From Saccharopolyspora montiporae (lineage in GTDB: Bacteria > Actinomycetota > Actinomycetes > Mycobacteriales > Pseudonocardiaceae), in contig NZ_JADEYC010000019.1 in NCBI RefSeq assembly GCF_015209505.1, positions 1-64,000 of the forward strand: a stretch of DNA of 64,000 nucleotides. The letters are read 5' to 3'. A program made the position numbers and the translations under genes. Positions 43,438 through 52,110 of this stretch are shown here, in pieces; positions within the stretch are counted from its first letter, which is position 1, and every line of letters starts with the position of its first letter. The notes beneath the pieces were generated by a model that did not search any database, was not told the DNA's origin, and was given only the letters and a program-made list of their open reading frames with translations.

Positions 43438-43451
43438 CGACGGCCCTGCGG

Positions 43452-44288
43452 TCAGTTGTCGTTCTGGGTGCGCCAGTTCCACGGGGAGAAGCCGGCCTGC
43501 TCGGCTTCGGCCGCCGACCGGAACCACACCGTCGCCTTGGTCCGCTCGTAGTACGGCGACTGCATCGTGTGGTACAGCTTCGACCGCGCATTCCCCTTGA
43601 CGCGGTAGCCCTTGTCCGGCGAACGCCCGTCCGCCTTGGCGCGCACCGCACCCGGGAACGGGTGCTCGGCATCCGATTGCGCGACGGGTGGGGCCGGCTG
43701 CGGCACCACTGCGTGCGCCGTGGCGTCCTCGGCGGCCGCTTCGGGCCGGCCGCCGGATCCGTCGGGGACGTCCCGCCCGGGCTCGACCGGGTCCGTCGCG
43801 TTCGGTCCGTCCCCGCCGACCGGCCCGGGGCGCAGCGGCCGCTCGTCCGGAGCCAGTGCCGCCGACCCGGGTACGACGCCTTCGGCCGGGTCCGGGACCC
43901 GCGGGCCTCGCGCGGCCAGCAACGTGATCTCCAGCAGGCTGCCCGCATCGCCCGAGAAGGCGAACGCGGCCGCCTCGCCCGATGTGCGCGCGGTGCGCGG
44001 CATCCCGGCCGGTGGCAGCTCGCGCGGCCGCTCCGGTGCGCGCTCGTCCGCCGCGCCCGGCGACGGCTCCGGGGACTGGCTCACCGGGAACCGCCACACC
44101 CTGCCGAGCAGGAACTCGCCGGCCGCCGTCCCGGCCGCGAAGCAGACCAGCAGCACTCCGAAGAGCGCGAATCCGCTGATACCGCCCGCCGGCACCGCGC
44201 ACAGCAGTGGAACCAGCACGGCGGCGATCGTCCACAGGAGCCACTGCCGCCAGTCGGCAGACGGCACCCGATGCCTCGGCTTCGACAC
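43452..44288 (-). CDS. Membrane protein with C-terminal sunset domain
   Basis: The 278-residue product has two membrane helices near the N-terminus (WLLWTIAAVLVPLLCAVPAG and GFALFGVLLVCFAAGTAAGE), a long Pro/Ala/Glu-rich low-complexity stretch, and a C-terminal domain with YRVKGNARSKLYHTMQSPYY, then ERTKATVWFRSAAEAEQAGF. That end matches the small 'sunset' domain of actinobacterial proteins of unknown function. The start is GTG 44288 with GGGGTGG upstream; TTG 44312 is an alternative. Confidence 0.75.
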   Translation of the reverse strand: MSKPRHRVPSADWRQWLLWTIAAVLVPLLCAVPAGGISGFALFGVLLVCFAAGTAAGEFLLGRVWRFPVSQSPEPSPGAADERAPERPRELPPAGMPRTARTSGEAAAFAFSGDAGSLLEITLLAARGPRVPDPAEGVVPGSAALAPDERPLRPGPVGGDGPNATDPVEPGRDVPDGSGGRPEAAAEDATAHAVVPQPAPPVAQSDAEHPFPGAVRAKADGRSPDKGYRVKGNARSKLYHTMQSPYYERTKATVWFRSAAEAEQAGFSPWNWRTQNDN

Positions 44289-44402
44289 GAAACCACCCCG
44301 AGTCGTCCGCAAGATCGTTGATGGGTTGCCCGCGCTTCACATCACGGATCGCCGCGGTCGGCCAGTTGGGTCACCCTTGCGAGCGAGCGCACGCCTGGGA
44401 AT

Positions 44403-45626
44403 TCACCGTTGTGGAGGAGTTCCGGCTCGGTCGGGGCCCGGTTCGTCCGCGGGGGTGCGCCGAGCCGTTCCGGACGCCGCGACGAGGACCAGCGCGGCGA
44501 ACCACAGTGCTCCGGCCGCGCCGAGCGCACCGGCGGCCACCCCCGCGACCGCCGGGATCGCCACCTGCCCGGTCCGGTTGGCCCACAACCGCAGCGCCAG
44601 GGCCGCGCCGCGGGCATGCCCGGGAACGGACTTGACGACCGCGGTCATGGTCAGCGGCTGGCCGATACCGAGGAGGAAACCCCCCACCGCGAGCGCGATC
44701 GCCATCCCCGCGACACCTGCTCCGGGCAGGGTGAGCACCGCCAGGAACACGCCGGCGCCGAGGCTGCTCGCGCCGATGAGCACGCGGCGGGACCACCGGC
44801 GCAGCAGGCGGGGCAGCAGCAGCCGCGAGGAGATCGACGCCGCGGAGCGCAGGGCCAGCAGCACACCGGCCACGGCCGGTGCGATGCCCCGCTCGTGCGC
44901 GATCAGCGGCAGGTAGGCGGTGAGCAGATCGACCGCGGCCAGCAGGGCCAAGCTGGTGAACAGCCCACCGACCATGCCCGGGGACCGCAGCATGTGCAGT
45001 GCCGACGGCGCGGCGTCCGCCGAGCCCGCCACCGGCGGGCGCGGAGCCGGCGCGCGCAGCAGCAGGACGCAGGACGGCAGGCCCGCCGCCGCCACCAATC
45101 CGGCCAGGACCAGGACGAACGCCGTCGGCCCGGCCAGATCGGCACCGCTGCCCTCGCCGAGCAGCGCCCCGGCCAGCAGCGGACCGAGCATCTGCCCGGC
45201 GGAGACGGCCGCCGTGAAGTAGCCGAAGTTGCGGTCCAGGTCCGCGTCGGGCATGCGGGCGATGAATCCCTGCCCGCCGACCATGAACACGATATGCCCG
45301 AAACCCAGCAGTGCCGCGGCGCAGGCCAGCAGTGGCAGCGACGGAGCGGCCGCCAGCAGCACAGGGCCGAGCACCAGCAGCACGGTTCCGGCCGTCAGCA
45401 CGACAGTGTTCCGGCCCGTCCGGTCGGTGAACCGCCCCAGCGGCAGCGCCACCGCCAGCGACAGCACCGCGTAGGCGGACGTGATGAGACCGATGGCCAG
45501 CGCGTCACCGCCGAGCGCGATCGCGCGGTAGGAGATCAGCGGCCGGGCGACGTTGAGCGCCGTCTGAGTGCAGACCACGCACAGCAGCAGCACGGGCAGC
45601 GCTCGGCGGGCCGCCGCAGCGCTCAT
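44403..45626 (-). CDS. MFS transporter
   Basis: A 407-residue 12-helix transporter: the loop 2-3 motif ALPLGRFTDRTGRNTVVLTA, a drug/sugar-export-like first half with MVGGQGFIARMPDAD, and a symmetrical second half. The N-terminus has SAAAARRALPVLLLCVVCTQ. It is probably an exporter; substrate unknown. No partner gene overlaps it. Confidence 0.85.
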   Translation of the reverse strand: MSAAAARRALPVLLLCVVCTQTALNVARPLISYRAIALGGDALAIGLITSAYAVLSLAVALPLGRFTDRTGRNTVVLTAGTVLLVLGPVLLAAAPSLPLLACAAALLGFGHIVFMVGGQGFIARMPDADLDRNFGYFTAAVSAGQMLGPLLAGALLGEGSGADLAGPTAFVLVLAGLVAAAGLPSCVLLLRAPAPRPPVAGSADAAPSALHMLRSPGMVGGLFTSLALLAAVDLLTAYLPLIAHERGIAPAVAGVLLALRSAASISSRLLLPRLLRRWSRRVLIGASSLGAGVFLAVLTLPGAGVAGMAIALAVGGFLLGIGQPLTMTAVVKSVPGHARGAALALRLWANRTGQVAIPAVAGVAAGALGAAGALWFAALVLVAASGTARRTPADEPGPDRAGTPPQR

Positions 45627-46384
45627 CGCCGACCACGTCCCGGTAGCACCCGCTGCACCGGACCGCCGCGGCCGATCGGAGCGGAGTCCGCCGCACTGCT
45701 CACCGCCGGCTCCTCACCGCGCGTTCGCGCCAACGACTGCACAACCGGCGGCGGAGTCTACGCCGCGTCCACCCGGCGACCAGGTGCCCGAGACGCACGC
45801 CACCACGGCGCGAAAGCGGCGGACGGATCAGCGCAGCAGCAGGGCGTAGAGTTCGAGCCACGCGGCGCGCAGCAGCAGGCGGGTGGTGCCGGTCGGACGC
45901 GCGGACCGCGCTTCCTGCGCGGTGCTCCGGCTCGCTGACGGCTGCTGGTGGTCCTGCACACCGAACCCTTCGACCTGCCGGCCCGGCCGCGCACCGGCGG
46001 CCGGATGGGGAAGCCTGGCAAGACCCCGTTGTCCCACCAGGCGCGCGGCGCACCGGACGTACCTCCGCGACGCGCGATCCGAAACGATGCCGGTTACCGC
46101 CCGGTCGTGCAAGGGAAATCCGCCCGGCATCCGAGCGATTCCGGCCGCGGACAGGGGCCGTCGCAACGCAGCGCGCACGACGATCACGGAACGCGGTCAT
46201 CCGCCGGTCGGCGGTGACCGGACGGCCCCGGCTCGGCGAATCACCCTCCACGCGACCCGATCGGGGCGTATGACTATGGTCACCGAGCAGTGATCGTCCG
46301 GTTCCGGCGCCGTTGACACCCGCGCCGGTACGACACCGGGAGCCCGCGAGCGGGTACCCGACCAGCACCGCACCGAGGAAGCAC
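45627..46384. other. 758-base stretch without a convincing gene
   Basis: No family-recognisable frame. On the minus strand about 45828-45945 shows coding-like GC3 ending TRLLLRAAWLELYALLLR, and on the plus strand 45948-46010 reads LLVVLHTEPFDLPARPRTG, but neither has a plausible start and length. They look like decayed remnants. A TATGAC/TATGGT pair (46268-46279) may be the promoter of the downstream transporter gene. Confidence 0.4.
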
Positions 46385-47704
46385 ATGCAGACCAATCCCG
46401 TCCCGACAGCGCACGTCCCGCCCGGGACGAGATGGGGCTACGCCGCCGGCTCGCTGGCCACGGGCGCGTTCACCACGGTTCCCGGTCTGCTGATGCTGCC
46501 GTACCTGACCGACACCATGGCCGTGCCCGCGGGCGCGGCGGGGCTGATCGTGCTGGTGCCCAAGATCTGGGACGTGGTGTTCAACCCGGTCGCAGGCCGC
46601 ATCTCGGACGGCGAACTCCTCGCCCGCGGCTCGCGGGCGCGGGGGCTGCTGCTGGGCGGCACGCTGCTGGCGGTGCTGTTCGGCACCCTGTTCGCCGGGC
46701 CGCAGCTGGGGTCGCCCGGTGCGGGTGCCGCCTACGTGACCGGCGTGTTCTTCCTGACCGCGACCGCGTTCGCGTTCTTCCAGGTCCCGTTCAACGCGCT
46801 GCCCGCCGAACTCACCGCCGACTACCACGAGCGGACCCGCCTGACGAGCACGCGGATCGCGCTGCTGGCGCTGGCCGTGCTGCTGTCCGGTGCGCTGGCG
46901 CCGCTGGTCGTCGAGGCGCTGGGCGGCGCGGCCGGATACCGCCTGATGGGCGTGCTCGTGGCCGTGCTCATGCTCACCGGGGTGCTGTCGGTGTACTTCG
47001 GCATCCGCAACCGGCCGTTCGCGCCGACCGGGCAGGCCCCCCGGTTGCGCGAGCTGGTCGCGGCACTGCGCGGGTGGCGGGTGTTCCGCCGGCTGCTGGT
47101 CGTGTTCGTGCTGCAGGCCATGGGCATCGGCGTCCTGCTGGCCAGCGTGAACTACGTGGCGCGGTATGTGCTCGGGGACCCGGGTCTGCAGTCGGTGCTG
47201 TTCGCCGGTTTCGTCGGACCGGCGCTGGTCATCATGCCGCTGTGGGCGAGGATGGGGCGCTCGCGCGGCAAGGTTGCCGGTTTCCAGATCTCCTCGCTGA
47301 TGTTCGGCGGTGCGCTGGCCATCCTGGTGTTCGCCGAAACCATGCCGCTGGCGCTGATCTTCGCACTCATCGCGGTCTGCGGAGCGGGTTACGCCGGGGT
47401 ACAGACCTTCCCGCTGGCGATCCTGCCGGACCTCATCTCTGCCGAGGAACAGCGCACCGGCGAGACGAAAACCGGTGTGGCCGCCGGGGTCTGGACCGCC
47501 GCCGAGACGCTCGGCTTCGCGCTCGGCCCGGGCATCTTCGGGCTGGTGCTCTCGATCGGCGGCTACCGGTCGACCACCGAATCGCTGACCGCCCAACCGC
47601 CCAGCGCGGTCACCGCCGTCCTGTTCGGCTTCTCGCTGCTGCCCGCCGCGCTGATCCTGGCCCCCGTACCGCTGCTGCGCCGCCGAGTCCTGGAAGGACG
47701 CTGA
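46385..47704 (+). CDS. GPH-family (MelB-like) cation symporter
   Basis: The 439-residue transporter starts MQTNPVPTAHVPPGTRWGYA and has 12 hydrophobic helices; the GPH features are KIWDVVFNPVAGRISDGELL (cation-site region with WD...NP), RSRGKVAGFQISSLMFGGAL and LISAEEQRTGETKTGVAAGV. It imports or exchanges a small organic solute with Na+ or H+. Its TGA shares a base with the next ATG (TGATG), so the two proteins probably work together. Confidence 0.87.
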   Translation: MQTNPVPTAHVPPGTRWGYAAGSLATGAFTTVPGLLMLPYLTDTMAVPAGAAGLIVLVPKIWDVVFNPVAGRISDGELLARGSRARGLLLGGTLLAVLFGTLFAGPQLGSPGAGAAYVTGVFFLTATAFAFFQVPFNALPAELTADYHERTRLTSTRIALLALAVLLSGALAPLVVEALGGAAGYRLMGVLVAVLMLTGVLSVYFGIRNRPFAPTGQAPRLRELVAALRGWRVFRRLLVVFVLQAMGIGVLLASVNYVARYVLGDPGLQSVLFAGFVGPALVIMPLWARMGRSRGKVAGFQISSLMFGGALAILVFAETMPLALIFALIAVCGAGYAGVQTFPLAILPDLISAEEQRTGETKTGVAAGVWTAAETLGFALGPGIFGLVLSIGGYRSTTESLTAQPPSAVTAVLFGFSLLPAALILAPVPLLRRRVLEGR

Positions 47705-49143
47705 TGACACCGCTGCCGCACACCGGGAACAACGCCGCGGACGTGCTCGCCGAGCTGCGCTCGCTGCGTTCGGCCGACACCCCGACGCACGGCGGGCGCA
47801 CGCTGGCCTACGTCTACGACAGCGGGCTGGCGGGACTCGACGAGCTCACCGCCGCGGCGCACTCGCTGGCCGCGCACGCCAACGCGCTGGACCCGACGGT
47901 GTTCCCGAGCCTGCGCCGGATGGAGAACGACCTGGTGGCCGCGGCCGCGCAGCTGCTCGGCGATCCGCAGGCGGTGGGTACGGCCACCTCGGGCGGAACC
48001 GAGTCCTGCCTGCTGGCGGTGCTGGCCGCGCGCGAACGCCGACCGGACGCGGCGGCGCCGACCGTCGTGGCGCCGGCGACCGCGCACGCGGCGTTCAGCA
48101 AGGCGGCGCACCTGTTCGGGGTCCGGCTGGTCCGGGTTCCGGTCGACGAGAGCACGTTCCGCGCCGACCCGGAACGCATGGCCGCGGCCTGCGATGCGGA
48201 CACCGTGCTGGTCGTGGCCAGCGCCCCTTCCTACGCGCACGGCGTCGTGGACCCGGTGCCGGAGATCGCCGCGGCAGCCGAGCAGCGCGGCATCCCGGTG
48301 CATGTGGACGCCTGCATCGGCGGCTGGGTGCTGCCCTACCTGCGCCGGGTCGGCGCACCGGTCCCCTCGTTCGGCTTCGAGAATCCCGGCGTCAGCAGCA
48401 TTTCCGTGGACCTGCACAAGTACGCCTACAGCCCGAAGGGCACCTCGGTGCTGCTGCACGCCGAACCGGGGATGCGCCGCGGGCAGTACTTCGCCGCCGC
48501 CGACTGGCCCGGCTACACCATGCTCAACACGACGCTGCAGTCGACCCGCTCCGGCGGGCCGATCGCCGCGGCCTGGGCCGCGCTGCAGCACATCGGCGAC
48601 GACGGGTACCTGCAGCTGGCCGCGGACACCTACGCCGCCGTGCACGACATCCGGGCTGGCGTGCAGCAGGTGCCCAGGCTGCGGGTGCTCGGCGAACCCG
48701 ACGCGACGCTGCTGGCGGTGGCCGCTGAGGACGGTGCCGACTTCGACCTGTTCACCGTCGCCGACGAGATGCGCGACCGCGGCTGGTACGTGCAACCGCA
48801 GTTCGCGCACGCCTCCTCGCCGGTCAACCTGCACCTGACCGTCACGGCGTCGAACCGGGGCAGCGAAGCCGAGTTCGCCCGCGACCTGGCGGATGCGGTG
48901 GTTGCGGCCCGAGCCGCGGGTCCGGTGCAGCTGGAGCCGGAGGTGGCCGAGTTCATCGCGGAATTGGATCCGCAGGCGCTCACCGACGACGAGTTCGCCG
49001 GCCTGCTGGCCGCGGCGGGCATGGCCGGCGGCGCCGGCCTGCCCGAGCGGATGGCGCCGGTGAACGTGATGCTGGCGCACGCCGCCCCGCAGCTGCGCGA
49101 GCGGCTGCTGGTGGAGTTCCTCGGCGAGCTCTACCGCCCCTGA
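47704..49143 (+). CDS. PLP-dependent decarboxylase/lyase (sphingosine-phosphate-lyase/tyrosine-decarboxylase type)
   Basis: A 479-residue group II PLP enzyme: NALDPTVFPSLRRMENDLVA, the phosphate loop TSGGTESCLLAVLAARER, HVDACIGGWVLPYLRRV with the Asp that pairs the pyridine N, and the Schiff-base Lys K239 in SVDLHKYAYSPKGTSVLL. The overall pattern fits Dpl1/S1P lyase and MfnA-type decarboxylases. A long extra C-terminal tail follows (after residue 400). Translational coupling with the transporter suggests the enzyme acts on what it carries. Substrate unknown. Confidence 0.85.
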   Translation: MTPLPHTGNNAADVLAELRSLRSADTPTHGGRTLAYVYDSGLAGLDELTAAAHSLAAHANALDPTVFPSLRRMENDLVAAAAQLLGDPQAVGTATSGGTESCLLAVLAARERRPDAAAPTVVAPATAHAAFSKAAHLFGVRLVRVPVDESTFRADPERMAAACDADTVLVVASAPSYAHGVVDPVPEIAAAAEQRGIPVHVDACIGGWVLPYLRRVGAPVPSFGFENPGVSSISVDLHKYAYSPKGTSVLLHAEPGMRRGQYFAAADWPGYTMLNTTLQSTRSGGPIAAAWAALQHIGDDGYLQLAADTYAAVHDIRAGVQQVPRLRVLGEPDATLLAVAAEDGADFDLFTVADEMRDRGWYVQPQFAHASSPVNLHLTVTASNRGSEAEFARDLADAVVAARAAGPVQLEPEVAEFIAELDPQALTDDEFAGLLAAAGMAGGAGLPERMAPVNVMLAHAAPQLRERLLVEFLGELYRP

Positions 49144-49150
49144 GCCCGGA

Positions 49151-49966
49151 TCACCCCTCCTCGTCGAGCCCGGTGTGCACCGCGGATTCCACTTCGGACA
49201 CCTCGCCGGACTCGTCCACCCGCAGCGCGCCGGTCAGCAGGCCCACCACCTGGTTCATGCTGTGCGTGCGCGGTGCGACCACGCCCACCCGGCGCCCCAG
49301 CCGGTGCACGTGGATGCGGTCGGCGATGTCGAACACGTGCGGCATGTTGTGGCTGATCAGCACCACGGGCAACCCGCGCTGCCGGATCCGGTCGATCAGC
49401 GCCAGCACCCTGCCGGATTCGGCGACGCCGAGTGCGGCCGTGGGTTCGTCCATGATGACGGCTTTGCTGCCGAACGCGGCCGCCCGGGCGACCGCCACCG
49501 CCTGGCGCTGCCCGCCGGACAACGTCTCCACCGGCTGCTCGACCGAGTCCACCGAGACGCCGAGCTCGTCGAGCACGCGGCGCGCCTCGGCCCGCATCCC
49601 CGCCTGGTCCACCCGGCGCAGCACACGCCCGGACAGGCCGGGCCTGCGCCGCTCGCGGGCGAGGAACATGTTGGCGGCGATGTCCAGCGCCGGTGCCAGC
49701 GCGAGATCCTGGTACACGGTCTCGATGCCGTGCCCGCGCGCATCCAGCGGGCCGCGCAGGCGCACCGGAGCACCGTCCACTTCGACCACTCCGGCATCCG
49801 GGACCACCGCCCCGGACAGGGCTTTGATCAGCGTGGACTTCCCCGCGCCGTTGTCGCCGACCACGGCCAGCACCTCGCCGGGCAACACGTCGAAGTCCGC
49901 CCCGTCCATGGCGGTGACCTGGCCGTAGCGCTTGACCAGTCCGCGGGCGGCGATCCTGGGCACCAT
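49151..49966 (-). CDS. Sugar ABC transporter ATP-binding protein (FrcA-like)
   Basis: A 271-residue single-domain ATPase: Walker A GDNGAGKSTLIKALSG, Q-loop TVYQDLALAPA, signature LSGGQRQAVAVARAA, Walker B AVIMDEPTAALGV, H-loop LISHNMPHVFDIADR. The single-domain form is that of FrcA rather than two-domain RbsA. ATG 49966 overlaps the permease stop (TGATG), with GGAGGAGG upstream. Confidence 0.9.
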   Translation of the reverse strand: MVPRIAARGLVKRYGQVTAMDGADFDVLPGEVLAVVGDNGAGKSTLIKALSGAVVPDAGVVEVDGAPVRLRGPLDARGHGIETVYQDLALAPALDIAANMFLARERRRPGLSGRVLRRVDQAGMRAEARRVLDELGVSVDSVEQPVETLSGGQRQAVAVARAAAFGSKAVIMDEPTAALGVAESGRVLALIDRIRQRGLPVVLISHNMPHVFDIADRIHVHRLGRRVGVVAPRTHSMNQVVGLLTGALRVDESGEVSEVESAVHTGLDEEG

Positions 49967-50946
49967 CAGTTCCTCCTCCTGGCCGCCCGGTCGAGCACCA
50001 CAGCGGCGATCACCAGCGCGCCGGTGGCCACGTCCTGGTACAGGGCGTCCACGCCGAGCTGGGTCAGTCCGGAGCGCAGCACCGCGACGATGAGCGCCCC
50101 CGCCATCGTGCCCAGCACCGACCCGCGCCCGCCGAAGAGGCTGGTACCGCCGAGCACGACGGCGGTGATGGATTCCAGGTTGCCGAGCTGGTAGGCGTTC
50201 GGATCGGCGTTGGGCACGCGGCCCAGCGCCTGCCAGGCCGCCAGTCCGAAGACCACGCCGGCCACCAGGTACACCGACAGCAGCGTCCGGTTCACCTTGA
50301 TCCCGGACAGCCGCGCGGCTTCCGGCGCGTTGCCCACCGCGTGCACGTGCGATCCCCACGCGGTGCGGGTCAGCGCGAACCACACCACGAGGTACATGAC
50401 GAGCGCGGCGGTCATGCCGTAGGTGATCTCGATGCCGCCGAACAGGTACGTCCGGGTGCCCAGCCAGGTCAGCAGCGGATCGGTGACCGGGACGGCCTCG
50501 CCGTCGGCGAGCAGCTTGGCGCCTGCGGTGAGCATGGTCAGCATGCCGAGGGTCACGATGAACGGCGGCAGGCGCATCCGGGTCACCAACCCGCCGACGA
50601 CCAGCCCGATCAGCACGGTGCACGCGACGCCCAGCGGCAGCGCCAGCGCGCCCGGGAGTCCGCTGAGCACCAGCTGAGCCATGACCAACGTCGCCAGCAC
50701 CGCGGCCGCGGCGTTGCCCAGGTCGATACCGCCGGTGAGGATGATCAGCGTCTGGCCGAGGGCCAGCGTGCCGATCACCAGGGACTGCTGCACGACCAGC
50801 GAGAGGTTGTCCAGTTCCAGGAACGTGTCGGTGGTCAGCGAGAAGACGGCCACGGCCACCAACAACGCCAGGGCCGAGCCCGCCGCCGGCGTGCGGAGCA
50901 GCGCCGCGCCGAGCGCGGCGGGGCGGACCGCGGCCGGCGCGCTCAC
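49966..50946 (-). CDS. Sugar ABC transporter permease (FrcC-like)
   Basis: A 326-residue BPD_transp_2 permease with about ten helices (SALALLVAVAVFSLTTDTFL, GTLALGQTLIILTGGIDLGN, which is the family's characteristic GxDLS-like stretch, ITYGMTAALVMYLVVWFALT, GSVLGTMAGALIVAVLRSGL). The start is GTG 50946, overlapping the binding-protein stop in GTGA. Channel for the sugar importer. Confidence 0.9.
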   Translation of the reverse strand: MSAPAAVRPAALGAALLRTPAAGSALALLVAVAVFSLTTDTFLELDNLSLVVQQSLVIGTLALGQTLIILTGGIDLGNAAAAVLATLVMAQLVLSGLPGALALPLGVACTVLIGLVVGGLVTRMRLPPFIVTLGMLTMLTAGAKLLADGEAVPVTDPLLTWLGTRTYLFGGIEITYGMTAALVMYLVVWFALTRTAWGSHVHAVGNAPEAARLSGIKVNRTLLSVYLVAGVVFGLAAWQALGRVPNADPNAYQLGNLESITAVVLGGTSLFGGRGSVLGTMAGALIVAVLRSGLTQLGVDALYQDVATGALVIAAVVLDRAARRRN

Positions 50947-51947
50947 CGGTCACCCCAGCAGTGCTGCCTTCCCCAGGACACCGGGTTGCTGGGCACGCCG
51001 GGCACCGGATCGTCGGTGATGACCACCGATCCCGTATCGGTGAACCCCGTCGGCCGCTGCCCGTTCTCCGCGTGCTGCACGGCGGCGTCCACCGCCAGCT
51101 CGGCCATCTTCGCGGGGAACTGCATCACGGTCGCGGCCAACCTGCCTTCGGCCACCTCGCGCACGCCCTCGCAGCCGCCGTCGATGGAGGCCATCGTCAC
51201 CTCCTCGGCCGTCCCGTGCGCGCGCAGCGCGGTGTGCGCGCCCTGCGCGGTGGGCTCGTTCATGGTGTAGATCGCATTGATGCCGCCGGTGCGCGCGAGG
51301 AGGTTCTCCAAGCCCTGCTGGGCGAGGTTCTGGTCCCCGTTGACGTTCTGCGCGCCGCGGATCTCGGGGGCTCCCGGTGCGAGCCGCATGCCGTCCAGGA
51401 ACCCGTCGTGCCGGTACGTGTCCACCGTGCTGCCCGCGGTCCCGTCCAGCATGAGCAGCTGCGGGCGGCGCTCGCCGAGCGCGGCGCGCACGTAAGCGCC
51501 CTGCTTGCGCCCGGCCTCGCGGTTGTCCGTGGCGAACGTGGCGTCCACCGCCTCGGCCGGTTCGGTGGCGGTGTCCAGCGCGATGACCAGCACGCCTGCC
51601 TGGCGCGCCCGGTCGATGGCGTCCAGCACCCCGGTCGAGGAGTTCGGGGTGATCAGGATGGTGCTGACGTTGCGCTGCAGCAGGTTCTCGATCGCGCGCA
51701 CCTGACCGTCGTTGTCGCCGTCGAACTGCCCGGCCAGCGCGGAAAATTCGGCGCCCCGCTGCTGCGCGGCCCGCTCGGCGGCATCGCGCAGCGCGACGAA
51801 ATAGGGGTTGGTGTCGGTCTTGGTGACCAGACCGATCCGCGCTTCGCCGTCGCCGGCGGCGTTCCCGCCCCAGTGGCGCTGCGCGGTGCAGCCCGTGGCC
51901 AGCAGCACGAGCAGGCCGAGTGCTGCGGCTGCGACCCGTCTGGGCAT
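50943..51947 (-). CDS. Sugar ABC transporter substrate-binding lipoprotein (FrcB-like)
   Basis: The 334-residue product has a lipobox (LGLLVLLATGCTAQ), then a ribose/fructose-type binding fold: IGLVTKTDTNPYFVALRDAA, ILITPNSSTGVLDAIDRARQ, VIALDTATEPAEAVDATFAT, IYTMNEPTAQGAH, IDGGCEGVREVAEGRLAATV, and a C-terminal VSWGRQHCWGDR as in FrcB. The start ATG 51947 has GGAGG upstream. A TAGTAT (-10) lies at 52002-51997. Fructose is the best guess for the ligand, supported by the divergent PfkB kinase. Confidence 0.87.
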   Translation of the reverse strand: MPRRVAAAALGLLVLLATGCTAQRHWGGNAAGDGEARIGLVTKTDTNPYFVALRDAAERAAQQRGAEFSALAGQFDGDNDGQVRAIENLLQRNVSTILITPNSSTGVLDAIDRARQAGVLVIALDTATEPAEAVDATFATDNREAGRKQGAYVRAALGERRPQLLMLDGTAGSTVDTYRHDGFLDGMRLAPGAPEIRGAQNVNGDQNLAQQGLENLLARTGGINAIYTMNEPTAQGAHTALRAHGTAEEVTMASIDGGCEGVREVAEGRLAATVMQFPAKMAELAVDAAVQHAENGQRPTGFTDTGSVVITDDPVPGVPSNPVSWGRQHCWGDR

Positions 51948-52110
51948 GGTGTCCTCCACGTCGAGGCCCGTCGATCGCGGGACGATCGGCACCGGAATAC
52001 TAGGGAGCCCCGCGGCGGCGGACAAGGTTGCCGTTTTTCCCGGAACCGCCCGCTTTTCGTTCGTCCGGCCGCTGGCCGTGCGCCGGCCGGGGGTACCTAC
52101 ACTGGGCCGG

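Noticed and set aside
45840..45870. GAGTTCGAGCC resembling a tRNA T-arm
   Set aside because: No matching acceptor, D-arm or anticodon stem could be drawn around it.
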